Below, piece after piece: positions 27,166-34,607 of a stretch of DNA of 64,000 nt. The stretch's first letter is position 1; each line of letters starts with the position of its first letter. This stretch comes from Saprospiraceae bacterium (GTDB lineage: Bacteria; Bacteroidota; Bacteroidia; Chitinophagales; Saprospiraceae), in assembly GCA_016714445.1 (NCBI GenBank), contig JADJNF010000008.1:868001-932000 (forward strand). The letters run 5' to 3'. Position numbers and translations under genes: made by a program. Below the pieces are notes generated by a model. That model was given only the letters and a program-made list of their open reading frames with translations, did no database searches and was not told the DNA's origin.

Positions 27166-27247
27166 GTTTAAACACCTATGATTAAAAAACTGAACATAAT
27201 ATGTATACAGTCTCTGATCAATTTATCTCCCGCTTTAACACATGACC

Positions 27248-27994
27248 TCAATAAAAATAAGGAATAAGTCGCCAGGTGCGTTGTACATAATTTTGAAAAG
27301 CCGGATTAGATTTGTATTTATTTATATTGGCTTTTTCTATCAAAGGAATTCCACTGACTCTTATAAGTAGAATGATTACCCAAAGGGGACTTACAATACT
27401 CCACCACATCCATCCATCCAATGAAGGAGCCACGTACCAGAATATTCCTATCCAAACCAAAATTTCTCCCAGATAATTAGGATGTCTTACTTTAGAATAT
27501 AAACCCGTTTGTATAAAGCCGGACTCACCTGAGTTTTTAAATATAAATTTTTGCCAGTCTGCTACACTTTCAATAATCCATCCTAATGCCCAAATTAAAA
27601 TAGCTGGAAAAACAATCTTTAAATCATTAGCAATCAATCCGGTCATTACGGGCAAAGCGATAATCCAGATACTTATAGATTGAAGCAACCAAAATTTTAG
27701 AAAACCAGATTTACTCGACCTGAATTCATCAAAGCGGGTGTCTCTTCCCATCTTGTAGATCCTGTAAAATAAAAAACCTCCCAGTCTCATTGCCCACAAG
27801 GATACCATTGAAAGTAAAATAATTCTTGCCGGTTCAATATTGCTATAACTTAAGAAAAAATATACCGCTACGGCAATATAACAAGCACTATAGCTTATGT
27901 CAGTGAGGTGATCGCTTTGATTTCGGAATGCCCAAATGTATGCCAAAATATTGACCAAAGTGATGAGGAGGAAGGAAATAAAAATGGCTGTCAT
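27248..27994 (-). CDS. DUF1295 membrane protein (steroid 5-alpha reductase-like)
   Basis: A 248-residue integral membrane protein with about six transmembrane segments and the family motif SKVRHPNYLGEILVWIGIFW, in which the RHPNYLGE region contributes to NADPH binding in the related isoprenylcysteine methyltransferase/steroid reductase fold. MRLGGFLFYRI and FDEFR segments are also typical of DUF1295. The substrate is unknown. It is the last gene of a six-gene operon, 52 bases after the aldo/keto reductase; its ATG sits in the loop edge of a terminator-like hairpin. Confidence 0.88.
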   Translation of the reverse strand: MTAIFISFLLITLVNILAYIWAFRNQSDHLTDISYSACYIAVAVYFFLSYSNIEPARIILLSMVSLWAMRLGGFLFYRIYKMGRDTRFDEFRSSKSGFLKFWLLQSISIWIIALPVMTGLIANDLKIVFPAILIWALGWIIESVADWQKFIFKNSGESGFIQTGLYSKVRHPNYLGEILVWIGIFWYVAPSLDGWMWWSIVSPLWVIILLIRVSGIPLIEKANINKYKSNPAFQNYVQRTWRLIPYFY

Positions 27995-28014
27995 CGTGGG
28001 ATAACAGCCATTTT
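27976..28014 (-). terminator. Terminator-like hairpin overlapping DUF1295 start
   Basis: On the minus strand AAAATGGCTGT (28014-28004) pairs with ACAGCCATTTT (27991-27981), an 11-bp stem, followed by TATTT. The stem lies after the aldo/keto reductase stop, while the DUF1295 start codon (27994-27992) is in the loop directly before the second arm. It could attenuate transcription into DUF1295 or restrict its translation. Confidence 0.6.
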
Positions 28015-28046
28015 ATCATTTTGTTTTAACTTACCAGAATACTTTA

Positions 28047-28919
28047 TTATGGCAATTCTTCTCCCTGTGAGGATATCAAAATTTCAAACCATTGTTCATT
28101 GCTTAATACCATATCCAGCAACTCTGCTGATTCTTTGATTTTATCCGGTTTTGCATAATTGACTACCGGCAAAATACCTGCAGGATGATGCATTAAAAAC
28201 AGCAATGCCATGTCAGATAATGACCAACCATATTTGTCAGCCAGCTTCTGAAGCCTCATTTCAATTTTTTTGCCTGCCTTGGTATTTGTATAGATGGATC
28301 CACCACCCAAAGGTGACCAAGACATTGGTATCATATCATAGGCTACGCATGTATCAATGGTACCATCATACAACGGTCCGAGATGTGTCATGGAAACTTC
28401 TACTTGATTGGACATAATCGGATAGTATTTTGACATGGCCCTGATCTGATCAGGAGAAAAATTTACAACCCCAAAATCTTTTACTTTTCCCGACTCCCTA
28501 AGGATGTAAAAAGCGTCAGCCATTTCCTGATAATTCATGATTGGGCTTGGTCTGTTGATCATTAATACATCAATATACTCCGTATTAAGATTCTCCAGAG
28601 ATTGTTCAACCGATTCAATAATATGCCTTTTGGATGTATTATAATGAGAAATCTGAAAACCAGGCTTTTCAGCACACGGTTTTATGATGCCACATTTTGT
28701 GATAAGTTGTACTTGATCCCTTGGTACACCACTCAAAATAAGGGCATCTCCAAATTCTCTCTCTGTAGTATAATTTCCATAGATGTCTGCATGATCAAAT
28801 GTAGTAACGCCATACTCAACACATGAGTTGATCATGGAAGCCATCTTTGATGATGACATCTTTGACCCCCAACTACCCCATCTGATGACACCTGCAATTA
28901 CTTTAGAAAAATTGTTCAT
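28047..28919 (-). CDS. Aldo/keto reductase, YdhF-like, catalytic His replaced by Asn
   Basis: A 290-residue AKR-fold protein of the YdhF type. Catalytic-tetrad positions are Asp42 and Tyr47 (FDHADIYGNY) and Lys75 (LITKCGI), but the usual His of LLIHRPDP is Asn122 (VLMINRPSP). The codon is AAC, one change from CAC. Cofactor-binding GVVNFSPDQI and SWSPLGGGSIY segments are present. Loss of the His normally lowers aldehyde reduction; a Glu at this place converts AKRs to double-bond reductases, and the effect of Asn is not known to me. It is fifth in the minus-strand operon, 26 bases after the TPR lipoprotein. Confidence 0.88.
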   Translation of the reverse strand: MNNFSKVIAGVIRWGSWGSKMSSSKMASMINSCVEYGVTTFDHADIYGNYTTEREFGDALILSGVPRDQVQLITKCGIIKPCAEKPGFQISHYNTSKRHIIESVEQSLENLNTEYIDVLMINRPSPIMNYQEMADAFYILRESGKVKDFGVVNFSPDQIRAMSKYYPIMSNQVEVSMTHLGPLYDGTIDTCVAYDMIPMSWSPLGGGSIYTNTKAGKKIEMRLQKLADKYGWSLSDMALLFLMHHPAGILPVVNYAKPDKIKESAELLDMVLSNEQWFEILISSQGEELP

Positions 28920-28945
28920 CTTAGAAAAATTAGTTAATTAATAAA

Positions 28946-29971
28946 TTATTGGTTTTTTAACACTTCAAGTGCATCCTGCACTCTTTTATCTTCTTTATTC
29001 AAATTATATGCCGATTCGTAATCTTTGAGAGCTTCTGTCTTTTTTCCCAACTTTTCATTCACAACTCCTCTCATATAGTAGCCCATATAATTGGTCGGAA
29101 CGACACCAGTCAATAAATCAAACTGTTCATAAGCCCTGACAATAGAATCTGTCTCTAAATATAATAATCCGGAATTCAGATACGCATCTCCATATGATTT
29201 GTCTGTGGTTATTATTTCTCTGTAAAGTTTTTGTGCTCCAGGTATATCGCCGTGATTTTGTAAATAAAAAGCTTTGGCGTGCAGGGCCTGCATCGATTTT
29301 GGATTGCTTAAGATTGCACTTTCGTAATATTTAAGTGCTTTAGGATCTTTTTTCTCTTCATACATTTCACCTAATATAATCCAGGCATCAGTAAGTCCGC
29401 TATCCATCTCCACTGCCGTCTGATAGGCATTCATGGCCCGAACTTTATCTCCAAGCGATCTGAAATTCATACCAAGCATAAAGTAACCTTCTGCATTTTG
29501 AGCATCCAGTCTCACTACTTCATTTAAAGTAAGAATAGATCCGTCATAATCTTCCAGGATATACTTAAGTTCTGCCAATTTTAGTAAAGATGGAACTCTT
29601 TCCGGATATATGGTCAAAACTTTCATCATGGTATTCAATGCTTCTTTACTATTGTAATAATCCAGATACGCATCTGATAAAAGATGATAAAAATCAGGGT
29701 TTAGAGAATCAATAGACATCGCTTTTCGCAGGTCAAGAATAGCATTATCATAGGCTGATTTCTCATAAAATTTTTGAGCTCTTTGATAATAAAGACCGGC
29801 ATTTTTAGGATCAGTATTTATCTGATTTGTAATGGCATCTATTTCCTGATCCCCGAAAGTATCAAGACCCTTAGATACATCTGATTTACACGATATAATA
29901 AAGACCAGTAAAACCAAAGCCAAGTTTAATATATATCTCAATCTATATGGTTTTATAATCATACTTAACAT
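28946..29971 (-). CDS. TPR lipoprotein
   Basis: A 341-residue lipoprotein with lipobox region VFIISC and about eight TPR units (AGLYYQRAQKFYEKSAYDNA, NAEGYFMLGMNFRSLGDKVR and others). The ATG at 29971 overlaps the upstream esterase stop as TAATG, so translation is probably coupled; an in-frame ATG at 29962 is a second option. It likely scaffolds envelope assemblies. No enzymatic motif. Confidence 0.85.
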   Translation of the reverse strand: MLSMIIKPYRLRYILNLALVLLVFIISCKSDVSKGLDTFGDQEIDAITNQINTDPKNAGLYYQRAQKFYEKSAYDNAILDLRKAMSIDSLNPDFYHLLSDAYLDYYNSKEALNTMMKVLTIYPERVPSLLKLAELKYILEDYDGSILTLNEVVRLDAQNAEGYFMLGMNFRSLGDKVRAMNAYQTAVEMDSGLTDAWIILGEMYEEKKDPKALKYYESAILSNPKSMQALHAKAFYLQNHGDIPGAQKLYREIITTDKSYGDAYLNSGLLYLETDSIVRAYEQFDLLTGVVPTNYMGYYMRGVVNEKLGKKTEALKDYESAYNLNKEDKRVQDALEVLKNQ

Positions 29972-30963
29972 TACTTACAAATGATTTCTTTATTGAAAGA
30001 GTATGCACTTTGTTTAAAACTATTGAATTCTGCAGCGAATTTTGCCTCTGAATATATATTTTCATGTCCTCCGTCTTTTACAGTTATGAATGTGGACCTG
30101 ACTCCCACTTTCTGTGCCTGTTTATGTATTTCGGAGCTACCATATAGTTTAAGAATTGGAATGCCCAATGGTTTTACAAAATCATAGCCATATGGCACAA
30201 CATCATCTTTGTCTCCATGTAAACTGATAATAGGAGCTTCTCCTGCATCCATAAAATAAGGTCGATATATAGCCCCTGATAAATTTAATACTCCCTGTAC
30301 TTTTGAAGAATATTTCAGATTTTCAGCATCCCCTGAATTACCTTCTATTCCACCATTTTTATCCACAGTGGCTTTTACATGTGCTTCAGTATTGTCTGTT
30401 ATGTCAAAATATGATGCCTGTATGGCTGTTATTGCACCAGCTGAAACTCCTCCAGCTATGATCATATCCGGATCAATCCTGAATGTATTGGTTGTGGCAG
30501 CATCTTTGCGCAAATGTCTGATGGCTGCTTTCATATCTCCCGAAGCTTTAATTGCTATGTCAAATCCTTTGATTGAGTCTATTGGCCATTGGGCAAAACT
30601 AAGCAAACGATAATCAATACAAGCGGTCACATATCCTAGCTTAGCGATTTCTTTGGCTAAGTCCGCCAACTGTTTTCTATCTCCTGTGATGAAACTTCCG
30701 CCAAAAGCGAGCACCACAACAGGACGTTTTTTCAAGGTGTCTCCCACTGGTTGGTAAACATCCATAAGCAGATCCTGATTTAATCCCAACGTATTTATGT
30801 TTGATCCGTATTTTACGGTCAATATTTCGGTATCAGTAAAAATTTGTTCTACATATCTATCGGATTCACAAATGATTGTTTTTTCATCAGGCGTTAATGG
30901 CTCATCCTTAGCACATGATGATACAATGAGAATCAGAACTAAAAACTTAAATACACTTTTCAT
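29971..30963 (-). CDS. Lipoprotein alpha/beta-hydrolase (carboxylesterase-like)
   Basis: A 330-residue lipoprotein (lipobox IVSSC near 17) with an alpha/beta-hydrolase domain. The oxyanion segment is VVLAFGGSFITGD, the nucleophile elbow is GGVSAGAITA, and HGDKDDVVPYGYD and DGGHENIYS supply the acid and His. The arrangement resembles BD-FAE/acetylesterase-type enzymes. It is located in the envelope facing the periplasm or outside. Third gene in the operon, 30 bases after the DUF5723 gene and overlapping the TPR gene by one base. Confidence 0.85.
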   Translation of the reverse strand: MKSVFKFLVLILIVSSCAKDEPLTPDEKTIICESDRYVEQIFTDTEILTVKYGSNINTLGLNQDLLMDVYQPVGDTLKKRPVVVLAFGGSFITGDRKQLADLAKEIAKLGYVTACIDYRLLSFAQWPIDSIKGFDIAIKASGDMKAAIRHLRKDAATTNTFRIDPDMIIAGGVSAGAITAIQASYFDITDNTEAHVKATVDKNGGIEGNSGDAENLKYSSKVQGVLNLSGAIYRPYFMDAGEAPIISLHGDKDDVVPYGYDFVKPLGIPILKLYGSSEIHKQAQKVGVRSTFITVKDGGHENIYSEAKFAAEFNSFKQSAYSFNKEIICK

Positions 30964-30993
30964 TTATACACTTTTTATTTAATGGTAACAAAT

Positions 30994-32295
30994 TTATATT
31001 TGAACTGTTATACCCAGCCTTACAGCGGCACTCCTGGAGTCAAATGGACGGATAATACCAGCTATATTTTCTGTGGATAGATAGCCCGATACAGGTCCAA
31101 GCTTTAGTCTGCCAAACAACCCAACTGAAGAATAATTGTTTTTTGAGATCGAAAATTGTACTCCAAGATCAAAAACAGGAAATTTCAACATGGTGGATGC
31201 TGATAATGAATGTCGTTTAAATCCAAAATCATTCCTAAGCAGATATAGTGCGTTAAATGTCCAGCGATGGTTCAAATGATACGTACCCCCGAGCGTAAAT
31301 GTACTGTTTAGTAATGTTGAATACTCTTCAATTTCTGAGGTAACATTTATTTTATTTAATAAGGTATCCGCAATTGAAATGGTGGTAGTATCCCCCAAAT
31401 AATTCACTATATCCAGGCCTTCAAATGTAAAAGTGCCTTTGCTGGAATATTTTCTAGGAAAAAAATCCCAGGATATACTACCAATGTCCAACGCACTTGC
31501 GGATAGTGTCAACTTGTCGTCCAGTTTGAAAGATGCTCCCAAATCAAATGCTAATCCACGATTATTATAAAAAAGATTATCGAATGTGAATCCTGAATAA
31601 TCAATAGTAATGCTATCCAAACTAGAATATCTCAATAATGCGCTGCTGCGTATTAGATAGTCGTTTTTTAATTCGAGTTGATAAAATTCAGGATTGGTGC
31701 TAAATTGTACATCATTGATTTCGGTGCTTATTGAAGCCGTACCGTAAAGTAATTTTCCTTTTAATCCTAGTGTAAAATTTCCTAAAGTTTTTTGAATTCC
31801 TAGATAGAGTTCGTTATAAGCTAAGACGTCAAAAGCAGGACCAATCTGGATTTGCTGACCAATGAATGCCGCATTTCCCTGCGAAGCAACTTCCAATAAT
31901 CCTTTGGGATACCTTATATTTGCAGAAGACCTGAAGCTATGTCCACCCATAACCACAATTCCACCGATTTTTACACCTATATCCAGTGTGTGAATGTCAT
32001 TCGTAAAAAAGATATTGTGAAAATCACCTAACTTATCTGACAGTTTTTTTACGTCAATATATCTTTCACCAGATACATTTTTACTGGTAAGTTTATTTAT
32101 TGGTGGTCCATCTGTACCCAATAAAAGTTGGAATCCTCCCAATGAAGCATTAAACGTTTTATCAAGAGACAATCCGGGATTCAGAAAAGTACCTGGCATA
32201 GACCCCTGTAGATGCAATAAATTGATATCCTGAGCATTAGTCACAGTTACCAGACAAACCATCATATGGATCAGCATTAATGTATACTTTACCAT
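30994..32295 (-). CDS. DUF5723 outer membrane protein
   Basis: A 433-residue exported protein (signal about 1-21, ending TNAQ) with the DUF5723 start pattern LHLQGSMPGTFLNPGL and many amphipathic strands (KIGGIVVMGGHSFRSS, NFTLGLKGKLLYGTAS), ending VRLGITVQI. It resembles PorV/FadL-like barrels in overall composition. The function is unknown. It starts one base after the stop of the 510-residue lipoprotein gene, so the two products probably act together. Confidence 0.85.
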   Translation of the reverse strand: MVKYTLMLIHMMVCLVTVTNAQDINLLHLQGSMPGTFLNPGLSLDKTFNASLGGFQLLLGTDGPPINKLTSKNVSGERYIDVKKLSDKLGDFHNIFFTNDIHTLDIGVKIGGIVVMGGHSFRSSANIRYPKGLLEVASQGNAAFIGQQIQIGPAFDVLAYNELYLGIQKTLGNFTLGLKGKLLYGTASISTEINDVQFSTNPEFYQLELKNDYLIRSSALLRYSSLDSITIDYSGFTFDNLFYNNRGLAFDLGASFKLDDKLTLSASALDIGSISWDFFPRKYSSKGTFTFEGLDIVNYLGDTTTISIADTLLNKINVTSEIEEYSTLLNSTFTLGGTYHLNHRWTFNALYLLRNDFGFKRHSLSASTMLKFPVFDLGVQFSISKNNYSSVGLFGRLKLGPVSGYLSTENIAGIIRPFDSRSAAVRLGITVQI

Positions 32296-32296
32296 A

Positions 32297-33829
32297 TCAA
32301 TTTTTTCTATATTTAATTTTAGCCCCTAATTTTAGGCCCAAACCATATGTATCATAGATCCACAAGGATTTTTTCATATCGCTTCCCGTAGTATTAAAAC
32401 TACCTAAAAGAACAAGCCTTTTTGATTTTCTAATTTTTTCAAAGCGCGGCTGATCAAAAGTTATGAAATCAATTTTTTCGGCTCCCGGTGTAGTCTTTCC
32501 ATTGGGTTGAATATTGGCAGCAGCCAGTTTTAGTCCGTCACCACTAAAAAGCTGATCTATATTTTTGCCTGATTCATCCAGAAAAAAAGCCTGAACCACC
32601 ATATCAGCCGGAAAATCATTGGATGTTATGGCTTTAAATTCCGCAGACTGTACTTCTTTAATATCATCCAGATCTATATCAAGTGTATCCGTTACTACCA
32701 GTTGGTTGACGGATCCGTTGAGAGGTACTTCTACTGCTACATTTGCTAAAAAATAACCTTCATCTGTAATAAAACCTTTTATCGTAGTATCCCTTTCAGG
32801 ATTCACGAGAGCGCTTATATCATAAGAAATGGTTTTTGTTTTTTCGTTGAAAACTTCCCTTATGTTGGAATTATCTTTATTAAATTCAAAAAATGTTCTT
32901 TTTATGGTGCCTATCTCAGAGAAAGTCGGGTAAGCAAAGTCAAATCCTGTATTAATTAAGGTGCTTTCAAGGTTTACAAGATTTCCTGTGATTGATGTTA
33001 GTTCCATTCTATTGACTTTTGATCTGACAGGCAACCCAAATCCATTATCAACACTTATGGTAATTTTTGGGTCTTCAAAATCAAAACTCCCGCTCAACCA
33101 TTTGTTGAATAAACCTATGTCAATGATACTTCCTGACTCAGCGATAACATGATAACCAAGGTAGCCTTCCAAATAAGAAAACTTGATCACATCAAAATTC
33201 ATTTGGGCATTATCCAGCTTTATTTTCTGCCCATCCGGTAGGATTGCTTCATAATGGAAGGTAAGAGAGTTGGTTTCGCTTTGCAATGTCCAGCCATCTA
33301 TTGAAATTTGTTCTGTTTGAAGTTTTAGTGGGACAGAATTATTATACTTTAATGTGAAATCACGTTCAAATCTCTGACCATTTTTTGTCAACTCCAATAT
33401 CTGCATTTTTATTTTAACGTCCTGAGGAATGGCATTTTCAAAGCTAAAACTAATTTTGGTGTCTTTGAATACAGCTCTTTTTAACAGATAATTGGTATTG
33501 GGGATGATTTTTACATTAAATAGGGTGTCCAGAATCGGGTAAGGAAATAACCCGGGAAATGGAGGAAAAATAACTGATGAAGTCCGTCTGATCACTTCTC
33601 CATTGTACAAAACTGTAGCTTTCCCGTCTGCAGAAATTCTTAATCCAGTGTTGCCTTTTGAAACTTCTGCAATTTTAGAAACAGTAACCTTTGTGCTGAC
33701 TATAGGTACAGCAATCTCATATTCTGATTCACTCCAGCCGAATGCTGTTTCTTTTTCAGTATCAATACATGAAAACAATACCAGAAATAATGCCGGAATA
33801 ATAGTTTTTATAAGTTTAATTATCCGCAT
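32297..33829 (-). CDS. Large beta-rich lipoprotein of unknown function
   Basis: A 510-residue lipoprotein with signal peptide and lipobox ending LVLFSC (Cys21). The mature chain is almost entirely strand-like (for example NSLTFHYEAILPDGQKIKLD) with no recognised domain or catalytic motif. It is the first gene of the operon that continues into DUF5723, so it may be a surface partner of that barrel. Confidence 0.8.
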   Translation of the reverse strand: MRIIKLIKTIIPALFLVLFSCIDTEKETAFGWSESEYEIAVPIVSTKVTVSKIAEVSKGNTGLRISADGKATVLYNGEVIRRTSSVIFPPFPGLFPYPILDTLFNVKIIPNTNYLLKRAVFKDTKISFSFENAIPQDVKIKMQILELTKNGQRFERDFTLKYNNSVPLKLQTEQISIDGWTLQSETNSLTFHYEAILPDGQKIKLDNAQMNFDVIKFSYLEGYLGYHVIAESGSIIDIGLFNKWLSGSFDFEDPKITISVDNGFGLPVRSKVNRMELTSITGNLVNLESTLINTGFDFAYPTFSEIGTIKRTFFEFNKDNSNIREVFNEKTKTISYDISALVNPERDTTIKGFITDEGYFLANVAVEVPLNGSVNQLVVTDTLDIDLDDIKEVQSAEFKAITSNDFPADMVVQAFFLDESGKNIDQLFSGDGLKLAAANIQPNGKTTPGAEKIDFITFDQPRFEKIRKSKRLVLLGSFNTTGSDMKKSLWIYDTYGLGLKLGAKIKYRKN

Positions 33830-33919
33830 AGATGTATGATTGTGACCCGCTTAAAACAATGTTTAGCAATTTCTGACCACAAGATAGGACAAAATGAGTA
33901 CATTTAAACCAAAATCAAT

Positions 33920-34201
33920 CTACTTTTTTGATTTTCCAGCAAGCAATCCCCAACCGCCACTACCAATCAGAAACCCAAAAGAATACCAGAACCCATTGTT
34001 ATTGGTGGCAAAAACGCTAATATTTTCTTTAAACAACATACCCACCAAGCCAAAAGGAGCAATAATGCCATGCCAGATGCCACCTAAAAATCCGTATGTC
34101 TCATCTGAAATACAAGCATCAATATTTTCTTTTTGTGCACAACCTGAGAATAATATTACCATCACTAAAATAATACTCCCTACCTTAAATAATGTATTCA
34201 T
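33920..34201 (-). CDS. Small lipoprotein with Gly/aromatic-rich core
   Basis: From the ATG at 34201 a 93-residue lipoprotein begins MNTLFKVGSIILVMVILFSGC; the longer frame from 34276 lacks a signal in the right place and is rejected. The mature part carries GFLGGIWHGIIAPFGLVGML and GFWYSFGFLIGSGGWGLL, two hydrophobic hairpin-like segments that I recognise as recurring in small Bacteroidota proteins of unknown role. A membrane-associated peptide is likely. Single gene. Confidence 0.7.
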   Translation of the reverse strand: MNTLFKVGSIILVMVILFSGCAQKENIDACISDETYGFLGGIWHGIIAPFGLVGMLFKENISVFATNNNGFWYSFGFLIGSGGWGLLAGKSKK

Positions 34202-34297
34202 GTTTATGATATTTTCTATTTTGACAACAAAATTCAGTAAAATAAAATTCCCCTGATTATAACATCCATGAAACATCGATTTTGAATCGCTTGATAC

Positions 34298-34480
34298 TTA
34301 AAAAATAGATTGCGAAAAATCCTTTTTTAGTGTCATTAATTTTATAAAAGATATAGTTTTTGATGCCCAAATGCCACTCCATATTTTTTGTCTAAAAGGT
34401 ATTTTTTCATCAGGAAATTTATCGTCCCGGACATAAATCATCTTAAGAATGGGCGCATATTTTTTTAAAAATTTTGTCAT
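34298..34480 (-). CDS. Possible small protein, 60 aa
   Basis: A basic 60-residue frame starting MTKFLKKYAPILKMIYVRDD. No family recognised. Support comes from an exact TAnnTTTG box (TAAATTTG) ending 12 bases before the ATG, and from the absence of another gene in the gap 34202-34607. It could equally be a leftover fragment. Confidence 0.35.
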   Translation of the reverse strand: MTKFLKKYAPILKMIYVRDDKFPDEKIPFRQKIWSGIWASKTISFIKLMTLKKDFSQSIF

Positions 34481-34491
34481 CGGTATAACTA

Positions 34492-34499
34492 CAAATTTA
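34492..34499 (-). promoter_or_regulatory. Bacteroidota -7 box (TAAATTTG)
   Basis: Exact TAnnTTTG match on the minus strand, just upstream of the 60-aa frame; if used, the leader would be very short. Confidence 0.35.
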
Positions 34500-34559
34500 T
34501 TATATTTTAGTCAGAAGTTGCAAAGTATACAATTGCTTATTTCTGACCAAAAAATTTCT

Positions 34560-34567
34560 TACTTTTG
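34560..34567 (+). promoter_or_regulatory. Bacteroidota -7 box (TACTTTTG)
   Basis: Exact TAnnTTTG match 40 bases upstream of the S46 peptidase start; candidate promoter of the S46-GH113-panC unit. Confidence 0.45.
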
Positions 34568-34607
34568 TGCGTGGTTTAAATGAGATTTTTAACTTTAATT
34601 CAAAGGA

